From positions 1-57,088 of the forward strand of contig WLPT01000009.1 of assembly GCA_009698675.1 (NCBI GenBank): 57,088 nt of DNA, read 5' to 3'. The translations under genes and the position numbers were made by a program. Source of the DNA: Actinomycetota bacterium (lineage in GTDB: Bacteria > Actinomycetota > Actinomycetes > Nanopelagicales > Nanopelagicaceae). The notes under the pieces are model-generated. The model was given only the letters and a program-made list of their open reading frames with translations. It was not told the DNA's origin and searched no databases. Of the stretch, positions 8,313 through 16,884 are shown one piece after another (within the stretch, counting starts at the first letter, position 1; every line of letters begins with the position of its first letter).

Positions 8313-9191
8313 TTATCCGAAACGTCCCGTCACATAGTTCTCTGTGCGCTGGTCTTGCGGGCGAGAAAAAATCTCACTTGTTGGTGCCACTTCGATCATC
8401 TGGCCCGGACCACCGTCGGATAGAAAAAATGCGGTGTAGTCAGAGACTCGAGCTGCCTGCTGCATATTGTGCGTAACAATAATAATTGTCATCGTGTCTG
8501 ATAGGTGGCGAATAGTCTCTTCGATGCGAAGCGTAGAACCTGGATCCAGGGCCGAACATGGCTCATCCATCAAGAGAACTTGTGGACGCACCGCAAGGGC
8601 GCGCGCGATACATAAGCGCTGCTGCTGACCACCTGAAAGAGATCCGCCATGTGCGCTTAAACGATCCTTTACTTCACTCCATAAACCTGCACGCTCTAAA
8701 CTCTCTTCGAGTAATTCATCCTTATTCTCAACTTTTAACTGAGCAAGCTTGAGCCCTGACAAAACATTTTCACCAATAGTCATCGATGGAAATGGGTTTG
8801 GCTTTTGAAAGACCATACCGATTTGTAAGCGAATCTTTGTAACATCTGTACCCGGGGCATAGACATCTTTGCCGTCGAGCAAGACTTCACCGGCCATTGC
8901 AGCACCAGGAATAAACTCATGCATGCGGTTGATTGTGCGAATAAACGTTGATTTTCCACATCCAGATGGACCAATGAGGGCAGTTACTGTGCCTGCTGCA
9001 AAATCTAGTGAAATGTTTGAGAGTGCATGATGCTTGCCAAACCATGCGTGAACGCCGCGTGTTTCAAGACCAGTGCCCATTGCGCGGGTTCCAGGTGTCT
9101 TGATTGATTTAGATTGCGCAACATCGGCTAATGAACTTGGCTTAACAGTTGTATCCATTTTTTCCTTCTCGTTTTCGTGTGATGTCATCAT
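8313..9191 (-). CDS. pstB: phosphate ABC transporter ATP-binding protein
   Basis: 292 residues. Walker A is GPSGCGKST (about 75-83), the PstB-specific stretch is '[16 protein letters not shown]', the signature is SGGQQQR and Walker B is [15 protein letters not shown]. It drives phosphate uptake through PstC/PstA. The N-terminal 40 residues before '[16 protein letters not shown]' are a non-conserved extension. The ATG at 9191 overlaps the pstA stop (ATGATG), favouring this start, although an internal Met at residue 12 is possible. Confidence 0.95.
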   Translation of the reverse strand: MMTSHENEKEKMDTTVKPSSLADVAQSKSIKTPGTRAMGTGLETRGVHAWFGKHHALSNISLDFAAGTVTALIGPSGCGKSTFIRTINRMHEFIPGAAMAGEVLLDGKDVYAPGTDVTKIRLQIGMVFQKPNPFPSMTIGENVLSGLKLAQLKVENKDELLEESLERAGLWSEVKDRLSAHGGSLSGGQQQRLCIARALAVRPQVLLMDEPCSALDPGSTLRIEETIRHLSDTMTIIIVTHNMQQAARVSDYTAFFLSDGGPGQMIEVAPTSEIFSRPQDQRTENYVTGRFG

Positions 9192-10237
9192 TTGGCACCT
9201 TTCCTAGATCCTAAGTAACGCGCCATAGTAAAGAGAATTAAAACCAGCCCAACAAGAACAAGTAATCCGGCCCATGCCCGAGTGATCGCTTCGGGCGAAC
9301 CGGCGTTAAATGATTTCCAGATGTAATACGGTAAAGATCCCATTGGCCCATTGAATGCATTTGGATTTACTTTGTCGCCGCCGCCAGTAAGTAAGAGAAT
9401 CGGAGCAGTCTCACCGGCAATACGTGCAACACCTAAAATAATTGCAGTGACTAAACCACTCTTGGCTGCAGGCAGAACAATCATGGCAACAGTGCGCCAC
9501 TGGGTCGCGCCCAGAGCCGTTCCAGCTTCTCGTAATTCATTTGGAATCAGATTCAAAACCTCTTCAGAGGTTCTGGCGATCGTTGGAATCATCAAAATAG
9601 TTAAAGCCAGAGAGCCCATTAATCCTGAGTACGCCTTAGTAATGGGATACAAAACTGCAGAGAGAATAAAAAGACCTGCCACTATCGATGGGACACCGCT
9701 CATCGCTTGTACCAAGAAGCGAATAGGTCCAGTGAATCGACCCTTGATCTCAGTTAGATATAGCGCAGTCAAGATTCCAATTGGAACACTCAAAATAAGG
9801 GCTATGACGACGAGAGTGAGAGTTCCAGTAATGGCATGTAAGATTCCACCGTTATTGAGCGGATCTGTTGGTGTAGCAAGCGCCATATCATGGGTAAAGA
9901 GGCCAAAGCTAATACCAGGTAGGCCTTTCTTGAGTACCGTTGCCAAGATGCTTATAACCGGAACTACGGTGACGATTGCTCCGATTGCAACCAGTGAGTT
10001 GACTAATGCATCTTTAGCCGCTGCGCTACCACGTTGTGTCGCCTTGAATATGGAGGTAAGAAGCGCGTAAGCGATAAAGAAGATTGCAAAGTATGCAAGC
10101 TTGCCTTGCATGGGAGTAAGGGCGACAATTACAAAGGAAGTGAAGATTGCAACAAGAAAAATCGCAACGTCTGTTAAACGCTCACGCTTAGAAGCCTTCC
10201 AAGGTTTAGTAGGTGTTACTGTAACTGCGGCGCTCAT
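9188..10237 (-). CDS. pstA: phosphate ABC transporter permease
   Basis: 349 residues with six or more membrane helices. The permease EAA loop, '[32 protein letters not shown]', is where the ATPase docks. A long N-terminal region with two or three extra hydrophobic segments precedes the core permease. It overlaps pstC by 4 nt and pstB by 4 nt, so the three are translationally coupled and form the inner-membrane complex. Confidence 0.95.
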   Translation of the reverse strand: MSAAVTVTPTKPWKASKRERLTDVAIFLVAIFTSFVIVALTPMQGKLAYFAIFFIAYALLTSIFKATQRGSAAAKDALVNSLVAIGAIVTVVPVISILATVLKKGLPGISFGLFTHDMALATPTDPLNNGGILHAITGTLTLVVIALILSVPIGILTALYLTEIKGRFTGPIRFLVQAMSGVPSIVAGLFILSAVLYPITKAYSGLMGSLALTILMIPTIARTSEEVLNLIPNELREAGTALGATQWRTVAMIVLPAAKSGLVTAIILGVARIAGETAPILLLTGGGDKVNPNAFNGPMGSLPYYIWKSFNAGSPEAITRAWAGLLVLVGLVLILFTMARYLGSRKGAK

Positions 10238-11217
10238 CGACCAGACTTTCCAGTAGTTTTAACGATAAAATTCGCAAGGCCATTAACAACTAATGTCAAC
10301 AAAAAGAGAATTAATCCGGCCGCCATTAAGGCCTTAATTTCGTAAGGACTTGCATCTCCAAATTTCAAAATGATAAGAGAGGCAACGTTTCCACCAGCTC
10401 CTAGAAGCATCTGCCAGTTGATTTGGAAAACAATATTGAGAACGGTAAAGACAGCAACGGTTTCACCCATTGCGCGGCCAAGACCAAGCATCGCACCACC
10501 GATAACACCACTTCGACCATGCGGGATAACAACTGCCTTAATCATCGCCCAACGTGTTGCACCGAGAGCATAGGCAGCTTGGATCCGATCAAGCGGGGCT
10601 TGAGAGAAAATCTCACGAGAGACCGAGGTAATAATTGGAATAATCATGATAGCTAAAACAACCCCGGCAACAAATGGTGAGCGCGTAAATACTGGCACTT
10701 GCATTTTAAAGATTGGAATGAACCCAAGGTACTTATGCAGGAGCTTTGCCCAGTACTCAACACTTGGCATTAGTACTAGAAAGCCCCAGATTCCAAAGAG
10801 GATTGATGGAAATGCAGCCATCATGTCAATAATAGTTACCATGATTTTTTTAAGCCACCCAGGTGCATAAAAGTTTAAAAAAAGCGCGCAAAATACCGAA
10901 ACTGGAAGGGCTATCACAACGGCAATTAAGGAAGCGAGAATCGTTCCAACAAGCATCGCCGCTAAACCAAAATGGCTATCCATAACATTTCCCGCATCAT
11001 CGGTAGAAATCGACCAATCGGAATGAGTTATGAAACCAATACCTTCTTGGCGCAATACTTCAAAACCGCGGTAACCAAGAAAGAGTGCAATTAAACCCAG
11101 AAGAACAAGAGATGAAAGCCCACCAGTAGTTACTACGCCACGAAAAACCTTATCGGAGCGACGAGGCTCTGTCGTTATCTCTCGCGCCGGTGGAATTATG
11201 ATTTCTTGAACTGACAT
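10234..11217 (-). CDS. pstC: phosphate ABC transporter permease
   Basis: 327 residues, about six membrane helices. The EAA loop is 'IQAAYALGATRWAMIKAVVIPHGRSGVIGG', and the N-terminal cytoplasmic basic stretch (RRSDKVFRG) precedes helix 1, as in other PstC. The ATG overlaps the phoU stop by one base (TAATG), so it is translated behind phoU. Confidence 0.95.
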   Translation of the reverse strand: MSVQEIIIPPAREITTEPRRSDKVFRGVVTTGGLSSLVLLGLIALFLGYRGFEVLRQEGIGFITHSDWSISTDDAGNVMDSHFGLAAMLVGTILASLIAVVIALPVSVFCALFLNFYAPGWLKKIMVTIIDMMAAFPSILFGIWGFLVLMPSVEYWAKLLHKYLGFIPIFKMQVPVFTRSPFVAGVVLAIMIIPIITSVSREIFSQAPLDRIQAAYALGATRWAMIKAVVIPHGRSGVIGGAMLGLGRAMGETVAVFTVLNIVFQINWQMLLGAGGNVASLIILKFGDASPYEIKALMAAGLILFLLTLVVNGLANFIVKTTGKSGR

Positions 11218-11873
11218 TATAAGGAGGCATACTTTCCAGTAACAAGAAAGTAAACTCTACGAGAAATAGAGACGGCATGATCTGCATAACGTTCGTAATA
11301 GCGGCCAAGAAGAGTTAAATCTATGGCACTCTCAATTCCATGTGGCCAATTCGGTTCGATTAGAACACCGATGAGTTCGCGATGTAACTTATCCATCACA
11401 TCGTCATCTTTTTCAAGTTGAATCGCCATCTCAGTATCACGCGTGGCAATTACAACACCGGTCTTAATTGTGATTTTCTCAGCGGCCTCACCCATTGCTG
11501 TAATTGTCTGAATCAACTCAACAGGAACTGCGCTATCTGGGTGTCGAAGCCGAGTAATTTTCGCTACATGCTCAGCTAAATCTCCCATACGTTCAAGATC
11601 TGATCCCATGCGTAATGCGGTTACTAGTGCACGTAAATCAGATGCAACGGGCTGCTGGCGAGCGATGATGTCGATGATTCGATTATCAATTTCATGTTGA
11701 TACTCATCAATCTTTTCATCTTCTGCGATGACCTCTTCTGCAAGTTTGAGATCGCGCGTCAACATCGCGCGTGTAGCCTTTGACATGGAGATAGAGACCA
11801 TTTCGGTTAGGTCAACTAAGGACTGTGAGACGCTATCGAGCTCGTCTTGGAAAACTGATCTAATAAGGGCCAT
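11217..11873 (-). CDS. phoU: phosphate-specific transport regulator PhoU
   Basis: 218 residues in two PhoU helical repeats: residues about 1-105 ('RSVFQDELDSVSQSLVDLTEMV...ADEKIDEYQHEIDNRIIDIIARQQPVASDLRALV') and 110-210 ('GRYYERYADHAVSISRRVYFLVTG'). Each carries the E/D-rich metal motif (DLERMGDLAEH and YERYADHA). PhoU links Pst activity to the PhoR/SenX3-type kinase, shutting it down when phosphate is plentiful. I chose ATG 11873 over an in-frame ATG at 11912 because conserved PhoU sequence begins there and TAGGTT lies 7 nt upstream. phoU heads the operon, an unusual gene order compared with pstSCAB-phoU. Confidence 0.93.
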   Translation of the reverse strand: MALIRSVFQDELDSVSQSLVDLTEMVSISMSKATRAMLTRDLKLAEEVIAEDEKIDEYQHEIDNRIIDIIARQQPVASDLRALVTALRMGSDLERMGDLAEHVAKITRLRHPDSAVPVELIQTITAMGEAAEKITIKTGVVIATRDTEMAIQLEKDDDVMDKLHRELIGVLIEPNWPHGIESAIDLTLLGRYYERYADHAVSISRRVYFLVTGKYASL

Positions 11874-11917
11874 GGCGCAAAACCTATGTGGAGGTAATGA
11901 ATAGAGGGCCATGGTTT

Positions 11918-11935
11918 GGTGAACGGAAGGTAAAC
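11918..11935 (-). promoter_or_regulatory. PHO-box between phoU and senX3
   Basis: On the minus strand GTTTACC (11935-11929) and GTTCACC (11924-11918) are spaced exactly 11 bp, the classical actinobacterial PHO-box layout. It sits between divergent start codons and about 16 bp from the senX3 -10 (TAGAGT, 11952-11957), so it can control both units. This suggests that RegX3 autoregulates. Confidence 0.75.
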
Positions 11936-11963
11936 TGGTGTTTTAAGCCTATAGAGTGGCGGC

Positions 11964-13028
11964 ATGAAGTTCTTGCGTAGGGACTCAGAGGAGCTAGATT
12001 CTCGCGCCCTACCCGAAATGCTCCTTGAAACCCTAAAGATGCTTGACGGGGATTCGATGATTTTGGCCCCAGGGGAGATTCCACTTTTCCTGACCCCTGG
12101 CATTGAGGCCTTGGGTGTCTTGCGAGATGGCAAGATTCAAAGCCCAGAGCTATTGGCAACCATTCGTGTAGTACGCCGTACTCACGCTCAACAAGTTGGA
12201 AAAATCGATATTCCCCGTGGGCCAATTGGCGAGGGTAAGCATGAGTTCACAATTAAAGTTCTACCGCTAACAAAAGATGAATTAGTTTTAGTTTTAGTAA
12301 GTGACGAAAGTGAAGCTCAGCGAGTTCATGATGTTAGACGTGATTTTGTTGCCAATATTTCTCATGAGCTAAAGACTCCAATTGGTGCATTGTCACTCCT
12401 AAGTGAAGCTGTTTTAGGTGCCAAAGATGATCCTGAGTCAGTGACTAAATTTGCAACACGCATGCAGTCTGAAGCAAAGCGGCTAACTGATTTAGTTCAG
12501 GAAATCATCAATCTATCTCGAGTTCAAGACTCGGATCCACTTCAGCTTGCGCAGGAAGTAGGCGTTGAATACTTAGTTCGTGAGGCAATGGACCAATGCC
12601 AAATACTGGCAGATAATAGAAATATTTCAATTACTTATGCCGAAACCACCTCCGCATCCGTGCTTGGAGATCGTGATCAGTTGATTATGGCAGTTCATAA
12701 TTTGATCGAGAATGCGATTAACTACTCACCCGAAGGCACGAAAGTTTCAATTACCACACAAACCACGAATGGAATTATAGATATTTCAGTTACTGATCAA
12801 GGAATAGGAATCCCTGATACTGAAAAGGAACGGATCTTTGAGCGGTTCTATCGTGTTGACCCAGCTCGTTCACGGCAAACTGGGGGAACCGGTTTGGGTC
12901 TTTCAATTGTAAAACATGTTGCTTCAAAGCATGGCGGCGAAGTAACGCTTTGGAGTGTTGAAAACGTCGGGAGTACTTTCTCTCTGCGACTACCTGTATT
13001 TGAAACTCAGATTGAGAGCGCACAATGA
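11964..13028 (+). CDS. senX3: SenX3-type phosphate-sensing histidine kinase, soluble
   Basis: 354 residues. The HisKA H-box 'FVANISHELKTPIGALSLL' carries the phospho-accepting His near residue 134. N-box NLIENAINYSPEG (about 246), G1 DQGIGIP (277) and G2 GGTGLGLSIV (308) form the ATPase domain. Residues 1-120 form a PAS-like globular region without any hydrophobic segment, whereas mycobacterial SenX3 begins with two membrane helices. There is no room upstream for a longer protein: the start lies 6 nt after the -10 TAGAGT and abuts the PHO box. It therefore appears cytosolic, fitting a sensor that reads the Pst-PhoU complex. Its stop overlaps regX3 (ATGA). Confidence 0.9.
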   Translation: MKFLRRDSEELDSRALPEMLLETLKMLDGDSMILAPGEIPLFLTPGIEALGVLRDGKIQSPELLATIRVVRRTHAQQVGKIDIPRGPIGEGKHEFTIKVLPLTKDELVLVLVSDESEAQRVHDVRRDFVANISHELKTPIGALSLLSEAVLGAKDDPESVTKFATRMQSEAKRLTDLVQEIINLSRVQDSDPLQLAQEVGVEYLVREAMDQCQILADNRNISITYAETTSASVLGDRDQLIMAVHNLIENAINYSPEGTKVSITTQTTNGIIDISVTDQGIGIPDTEKERIFERFYRVDPARSRQTGGTGLGLSIVKHVASKHGGEVTLWSVENVGSTFSLRLPVFETQIESAQ

Positions 13029-13711
13029 CTAAAATACTTATCGTTGAAGATGAAAGTTCATTTTCAGAGGCTCTGGCTTACCTTTTAGGCAAAGAGGGCT
13101 TTGAAGTAAGTGTTGCCGAAGATGGACGTGCAGCGTTAAATACTTTCGCGAAAGAGGGGGCAGACTTGATTCTGCTCGATCTTATGATTCCTGAAATATC
13201 GGGTGTAGATGTATGTCGTACGATTCGTACAACTTCTCAGGTGCCAATAATTATGCTCACCGCAAAAGATGCTGAAATCGATAAGGTTGTAGGCCTAGAG
13301 CTTGGTGCCGATGATTATGTAACCAAGCCATACTCATCTCGAGAGTTAATAGCCCGTATCAAAGCCGTTCTTCGACGCGGTATTTCAGATGCCGATTTAA
13401 ACGGCGATCTTGAAGTTATCAGCGTTGGGGGTATTAAATTAGATACAGCGCGCCATCAAGCTTTTAACAATGGTAGTCCGATAGCACTTCCGTTAAAGGA
13501 GTTTGAACTTCTTGAGTTTCTGATGCGAAACTCTGGGCGGGTCCTAACACGCTCTCAACTCATTGATCGCGTTTGGGGTGGAGACTACTTTGGTGATACT
13601 AAAACCCTGGATGTGCATATTAAACGCTTGCGCTCTAAGTTAGAGGCCGATCCTGCAAACCCTGTTTTAATTCAAACAATTCGTGGCCTCGGTTATAAGT
13701 TAGAGAGTTAA
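13025..13711 (+). CDS. regX3: RegX3-type OmpR/PhoB family response regulator
   Basis: 228 residues. The receiver domain (1-118) has the acidic pocket 'VEDE' at about 8-11, phospho-acceptor Asp in LLDLMIPE (about 52) and the conserved Lys in VTKPYSSREL (about 101). The C-terminal winged helix (130-226) ends with the DNA-recognition stretch 'TKTLDVHIKRLRSKLEADP...RGLGYKL' typical of PhoB/OmpR. It is coupled to the kinase gene by a 4-nt overlap. It is expected to bind the GTTCACC-type repeats before phoU/senX3 and pstS. Confidence 0.93.
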   Translation: MTKILIVEDESSFSEALAYLLGKEGFEVSVAEDGRAALNTFAKEGADLILLDLMIPEISGVDVCRTIRTTSQVPIIMLTAKDAEIDKVVGLELGADDYVTKPYSSRELIARIKAVLRRGISDADLNGDLEVISVGGIKLDTARHQAFNNGSPIALPLKEFELLEFLMRNSGRVLTRSQLIDRVWGGDYFGDTKTLDVHIKRLRSKLEADPANPVLIQTIRGLGYKLES

Positions 13712-13792
13712 TCCTGAGCGCCAGCACTCTCTAGAGCTTATATGAAGGCTTTTCAAAGTACCTCTGTTGCCTTTTAATCTTAAGATAAAACC

Positions 13793-15328
13793 ATGACTTC
13801 ACTAGAAGATATCCGCACAATAGTGATCGATCCAAAATATACATATCGCCAACGCATTGCTGCTCTAGCAAATTTGGCAGAGAATTTATTAGACCCGCCA
13901 GCTGTTCGCAAACAATGTACCGATGCACTTACAAATCGAATTATCTGCGATATGTATGAAGGCAGCGCACCTTATCGCCCTCGATATTTATTACCTGACT
14001 ATAAAAAAGTTTTAGTCCATGGCTCGGCATTCTTAGAGCTCCCCCCAGCTAAAGATTTAGATGATGCGCTGGCTTTCCTTTTGATAATGTACTCGGCAAC
14101 ACCATCCATTACTGGATATCCCGTCTACTTTGGCGACTTAGATACTTTGTTATTGCCCTATGTCGAAGGCGTAGTCGACGAAGATCTATATGCAAAATTG
14201 AAGCGTTTTTGGATCAGTCTTGATCGAATGTTCCCCGACGCTTTCGCCCATACAAATCTATCTCCGGTTTACAACCGTGTTTCAAAGATGATCTTGAAGA
14301 TAGAGCGCGAACTATTGCAAGTCGTGCCAAATATTTCACTCAAAGTCGATCCTGTGCTAACTAGTGATGAGTACATTTTGGATGCAGTTAAGACGGTCTT
14401 TGCCTGTGGAAAGCCTCACTTCATCAATGATCCAATGATGCAATCGGATTTAGGACCAGAGTATGCCGCAGTAAGTTGTTATAACTCCCTCAAGATTGGC
14501 GGTGGCTCGCATACCCTTGTGCGGATTAATTTGAAGGCGACTGTAGAGGCAGGCAGTGGAGGGCTCGATCAATTCTTCGAAACAACTCTTCCCTACTACT
14601 TAGATTTGACGGCCGAATTGATGGAGTCGCGAATTCTCTATCTCGTAGAAGAGTCCCACTTCTTTGACTCCAACTGGCTAGTTGCCGAGGGTTTACTGGA
14701 GATTGATAAGTTTGCGGCAATGTTTGGCATCTTTGGCTTGGCCGAAGCGGTCAATATTTTGATGGTTCGTGAGGGGTTAGAGGGAACCTACGGGCACAGC
14801 ATTGAGGCCGATGACCTTGGCTACCGTATTACTTCTTTTATCTCGCAGTGGGTATCAGAGCGCACAATGCCTTACTGCAAAGGCAATGATGACCATGCAT
14901 TTTTGCACTCACAATCGGGAATTGATTTAGACATTGGTGTGACTGCCGGAACTCGCATCCCAATCGGAACTGAGCCAGCGCTAATTTCACATTTAAAGAC
15001 CGTTGCACGCCACCATCATCTCTTTCAATCGGGCATAAGTGATGTCTTATCCTTCGATGAAACGGCCGTGAAAAATCCACAGGCAGTTGTCGATGTAATT
15101 CGAGGCGCCTTTAAAAGTGGAATGCGCGACTTTACTTTCAACTTAGATAGCAATGACTTCATACGTATAACAGGATATTTAGTGCGCAAATCCGATCTAG
15201 CCAAACTCCCCAGTGCTCGACATGGGAGCACATATCTAGGTGCAGGTTCAGTTGCCGATTCGCACGTCGACCAACGCATCGTGAAAAGGGTAACGAGTGC
15301 TGAAAGCTCACCAAGCGCAAGTAGCTAG
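13793..15328 (+). CDS. yjjI: YjjI-family glycyl radical enzyme
   Basis: 511 residues, close to E. coli YjjI (about 516). The C-terminal glycyl radical motif is RITGYLVR with the radical Gly near residue 460. The candidate thiyl-radical Cys is in AVSCYNSLKIGGG near residue 228. Such enzymes carry a backbone glycyl radical that oxygen destroys, and the reaction of YjjI is not established to my knowledge. The activase YjjW overlaps it by 32 nt downstream, as in other yjjI loci. TAAGAT lies 6 nt before the ATG, so a separate leaderless promoter is likely, 81 nt after regX3. This is unexpected in a presumed aerobic planktonic actinobacterium. Confidence 0.88.
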   Translation: MTSLEDIRTIVIDPKYTYRQRIAALANLAENLLDPPAVRKQCTDALTNRIICDMYEGSAPYRPRYLLPDYKKVLVHGSAFLELPPAKDLDDALAFLLIMYSATPSITGYPVYFGDLDTLLLPYVEGVVDEDLYAKLKRFWISLDRMFPDAFAHTNLSPVYNRVSKMILKIERELLQVVPNISLKVDPVLTSDEYILDAVKTVFACGKPHFINDPMMQSDLGPEYAAVSCYNSLKIGGGSHTLVRINLKATVEAGSGGLDQFFETTLPYYLDLTAELMESRILYLVEESHFFDSNWLVAEGLLEIDKFAAMFGIFGLAEAVNILMVREGLEGTYGHSIEADDLGYRITSFISQWVSERTMPYCKGNDDHAFLHSQSGIDLDIGVTAGTRIPIGTEPALISHLKTVARHHHLFQSGISDVLSFDETAVKNPQAVVDVIRGAFKSGMRDFTFNLDSNDFIRITGYLVRKSDLAKLPSARHGSTYLGAGSVADSHVDQRIVKRVTSAESSPSASS

Positions 15329-15995
15329 CCTCATCCCTTTCTCCTGGGTCGATGGCCCGGGAAATCGATTTGTTCTCTTTTTGCAGGGATGTAACTTTAA
15401 CTGTTTGGCCTGCCACAACCCGCAGACAATTCCCATGCACACTCCCCGCGCTAGTCAAATGGGTGTGCATGAAGTTTTGGAGCAGATCCGAGCCGCAATG
15501 CCATACATCTCAGGTGTTACCGTTTCCGGTGGTGAGGCAACGGTGCAAAGTGAGTTCGTCATCGAACTCTTTAAAGAGATCAAGAAGCGAGCAGAGTTCT
15601 CAACTTTAACTACTTTTATCGATAGCAATGGCAATGCCCCTCAAGCAGTATGGGAGTTGCTCGCACCCCATACCGATGGCGTGATGCTTGATTTAAAAGC
15701 CCTAAACAATGAGAGTCACATAGCTTTAACGGGAAGTTCCAATGAGGTCGTTTTAGAGTCGATTAAGTATCTGAATTCAATTGATAAGTTATATGAAGTT
15801 CGACTATTACTAGTACCAGGACACAATGACTCCGATGAGGAGTTAATCAAAACTGCAGTCTGGCTCAAAGGCGTTAACCCTGATATGAAAATCAGAATTA
15901 ACGCCTTCAAATCACATGGTGTGCGAGCGGCTGCTCGTGAGTGGCCAGAGGTAAGTGATGCAGATTTAACTCGCTATCACTCACGCCTAGATTAA
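15297..15995 (+). CDS. yjjW: YjjW-type radical SAM glycyl radical enzyme activase
   Basis: 232 residues. The radical SAM cluster motif CxxxCxxC is at Cys32, 36 and 39 (CNFNCLAC), followed by the GGE-type SAM-binding motif VSGGEATVQ (about residue 80). It would abstract hydrogen from the YjjI glycine using SAM. It starts at GTG 15297 inside the yjjI 3' end in another frame. Compared with typical YjjW and PflA-like activases of about 280-290 residues it is short: there is no ferredoxin-like insert with additional CxxCxxC clusters after the first motif. Confidence 0.85.
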   Translation: MLKAHQAQVASLIPFSWVDGPGNRFVLFLQGCNFNCLACHNPQTIPMHTPRASQMGVHEVLEQIRAAMPYISGVTVSGGEATVQSEFVIELFKEIKKRAEFSTLTTFIDSNGNAPQAVWELLAPHTDGVMLDLKALNNESHIALTGSSNEVVLESIKYLNSIDKLYEVRLLLVPGHNDSDEELIKTAVWLKGVNPDMKIRINAFKSHGVRAAAREWPEVSDADLTRYHSRLD

Positions 15996-16777
15996 CTCCA
16001 GATATTCTCGCCTCGAAGAGCGGCATCTGAGCCACCATCAATATAGATAGTCTGCCCCGTTGTGTGAGTGTTCTCTAAGCTAGTAAGCCAGATTAAGAGA
16101 TAGGCAACCTGTCGCGGCTTTAAGTAGTAATTCAACGGCATCGGCACCATTGCATCTATGGCTGTACGCGCATCCTGAGTTGCGATCATGTCGGCAACCA
16201 TTGGAGTCTCGACGATTCCAGGGCCAACGGCATTGAGTGCAATTCCAGCTCCCGCCCACTCTGGCTTTATACATTCGCGACGAATCCAGCGGCTCACTGC
16301 CCGCTTTGTTGATCCGTAGATTAGGGATGCTTGCGCATCACCCTGATCAACTAAGCCCTGTGCAATGGCAACTGCCTTACTCTCATCCAAGGCCAACATC
16401 GCATCAACTAGCTCTGGGGAGTTAGGCATTAGCGATGCCATCGAGGATGTAATTGAAACTCGCGGTGCAGAACTCTTACTTAAAGCTGGAAGTAACTGCG
16501 TCAAGAACTGCGTTACTCCAAAGAAATTAACCGATACAGTCTTTGCAATTGGATGAGCCAAGCCAGCACAGGCGATTACCGCATCGACAGTTCCGCCACA
16601 GAGTTCTATCGACTTAGCGGCAGCATCTAAACGGCCCTCATTGGTGCTTAAATCTGCATTCACATCGGCGCCGTGAATATCTACGCCAAAGACGATCTCA
16701 TTTCGCTCTTTTAGCAAAGCAACCGTTGATGCCCCAATACCTGAAGCGGCACCTGTCACGATATATTTTCTAGTCAT
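15992..16777 (-). CDS. short-chain dehydrogenase/reductase
   Basis: 261 residues. The NAD(P) motif TGAASGIG is at residues about 7-14, and an Asp after strand 2 (FGVDIHG) suggests NAD preference. The catalytic triad is SITSS and YGSTK (YxxxK), and the C-terminal motif is VGPGIVETPM. The fold resembles 3-alpha-hydroxysteroid-dehydrogenase-like SDRs with a truncated N-terminal helix region ('ADVNADLSTNEGR'). I placed the start at ATG 16777, 12 codons into the longer frame, because AGGGAG lies 6 nt before it. Its stop overlaps the yjjW stop by 4 nt in convergent orientation. Substrate unknown; the transaminase upstream on the same strand hints at amino-aldehyde or hydroxy-acid chemistry. Confidence 0.85.
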   Translation of the reverse strand: MTRKYIVTGAASGIGASTVALLKERNEIVFGVDIHGADVNADLSTNEGRLDAAAKSIELCGGTVDAVIACAGLAHPIAKTVSVNFFGVTQFLTQLLPALSKSSAPRVSITSSMASLMPNSPELVDAMLALDESKAVAIAQGLVDQGDAQASLIYGSTKRAVSRWIRRECIKPEWAGAGIALNAVGPGIVETPMVADMIATQDARTAIDAMVPMPLNYYLKPRQVAYLLIWLTSLENTHTTGQTIYIDGGSDAALRGENIWS

Positions 16778-16884
16778 TTCGAACTCCCTATAACATGTGC
16801 ACTCTTTCTGCACAGTTAAATCCTCCTCTTAACCTTTGAAAGCGCTAGTGGTGGATCAAGAGATATCAAGCACAGAACTGGCGA

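Noticed and set aside
9351..10070. 239-codon plus-strand open frame opposite pstA
   Set aside because: It is antisense to a clear PstA permease, is rich in Ile/Thr/Arg/Pro expected from a reversed membrane gene, and shows no domain.
11874..11912. Longer PhoU start at 11912
   Set aside because: The added 13 residues are not PhoU-like, and a -10 lies directly before ATG 11873.
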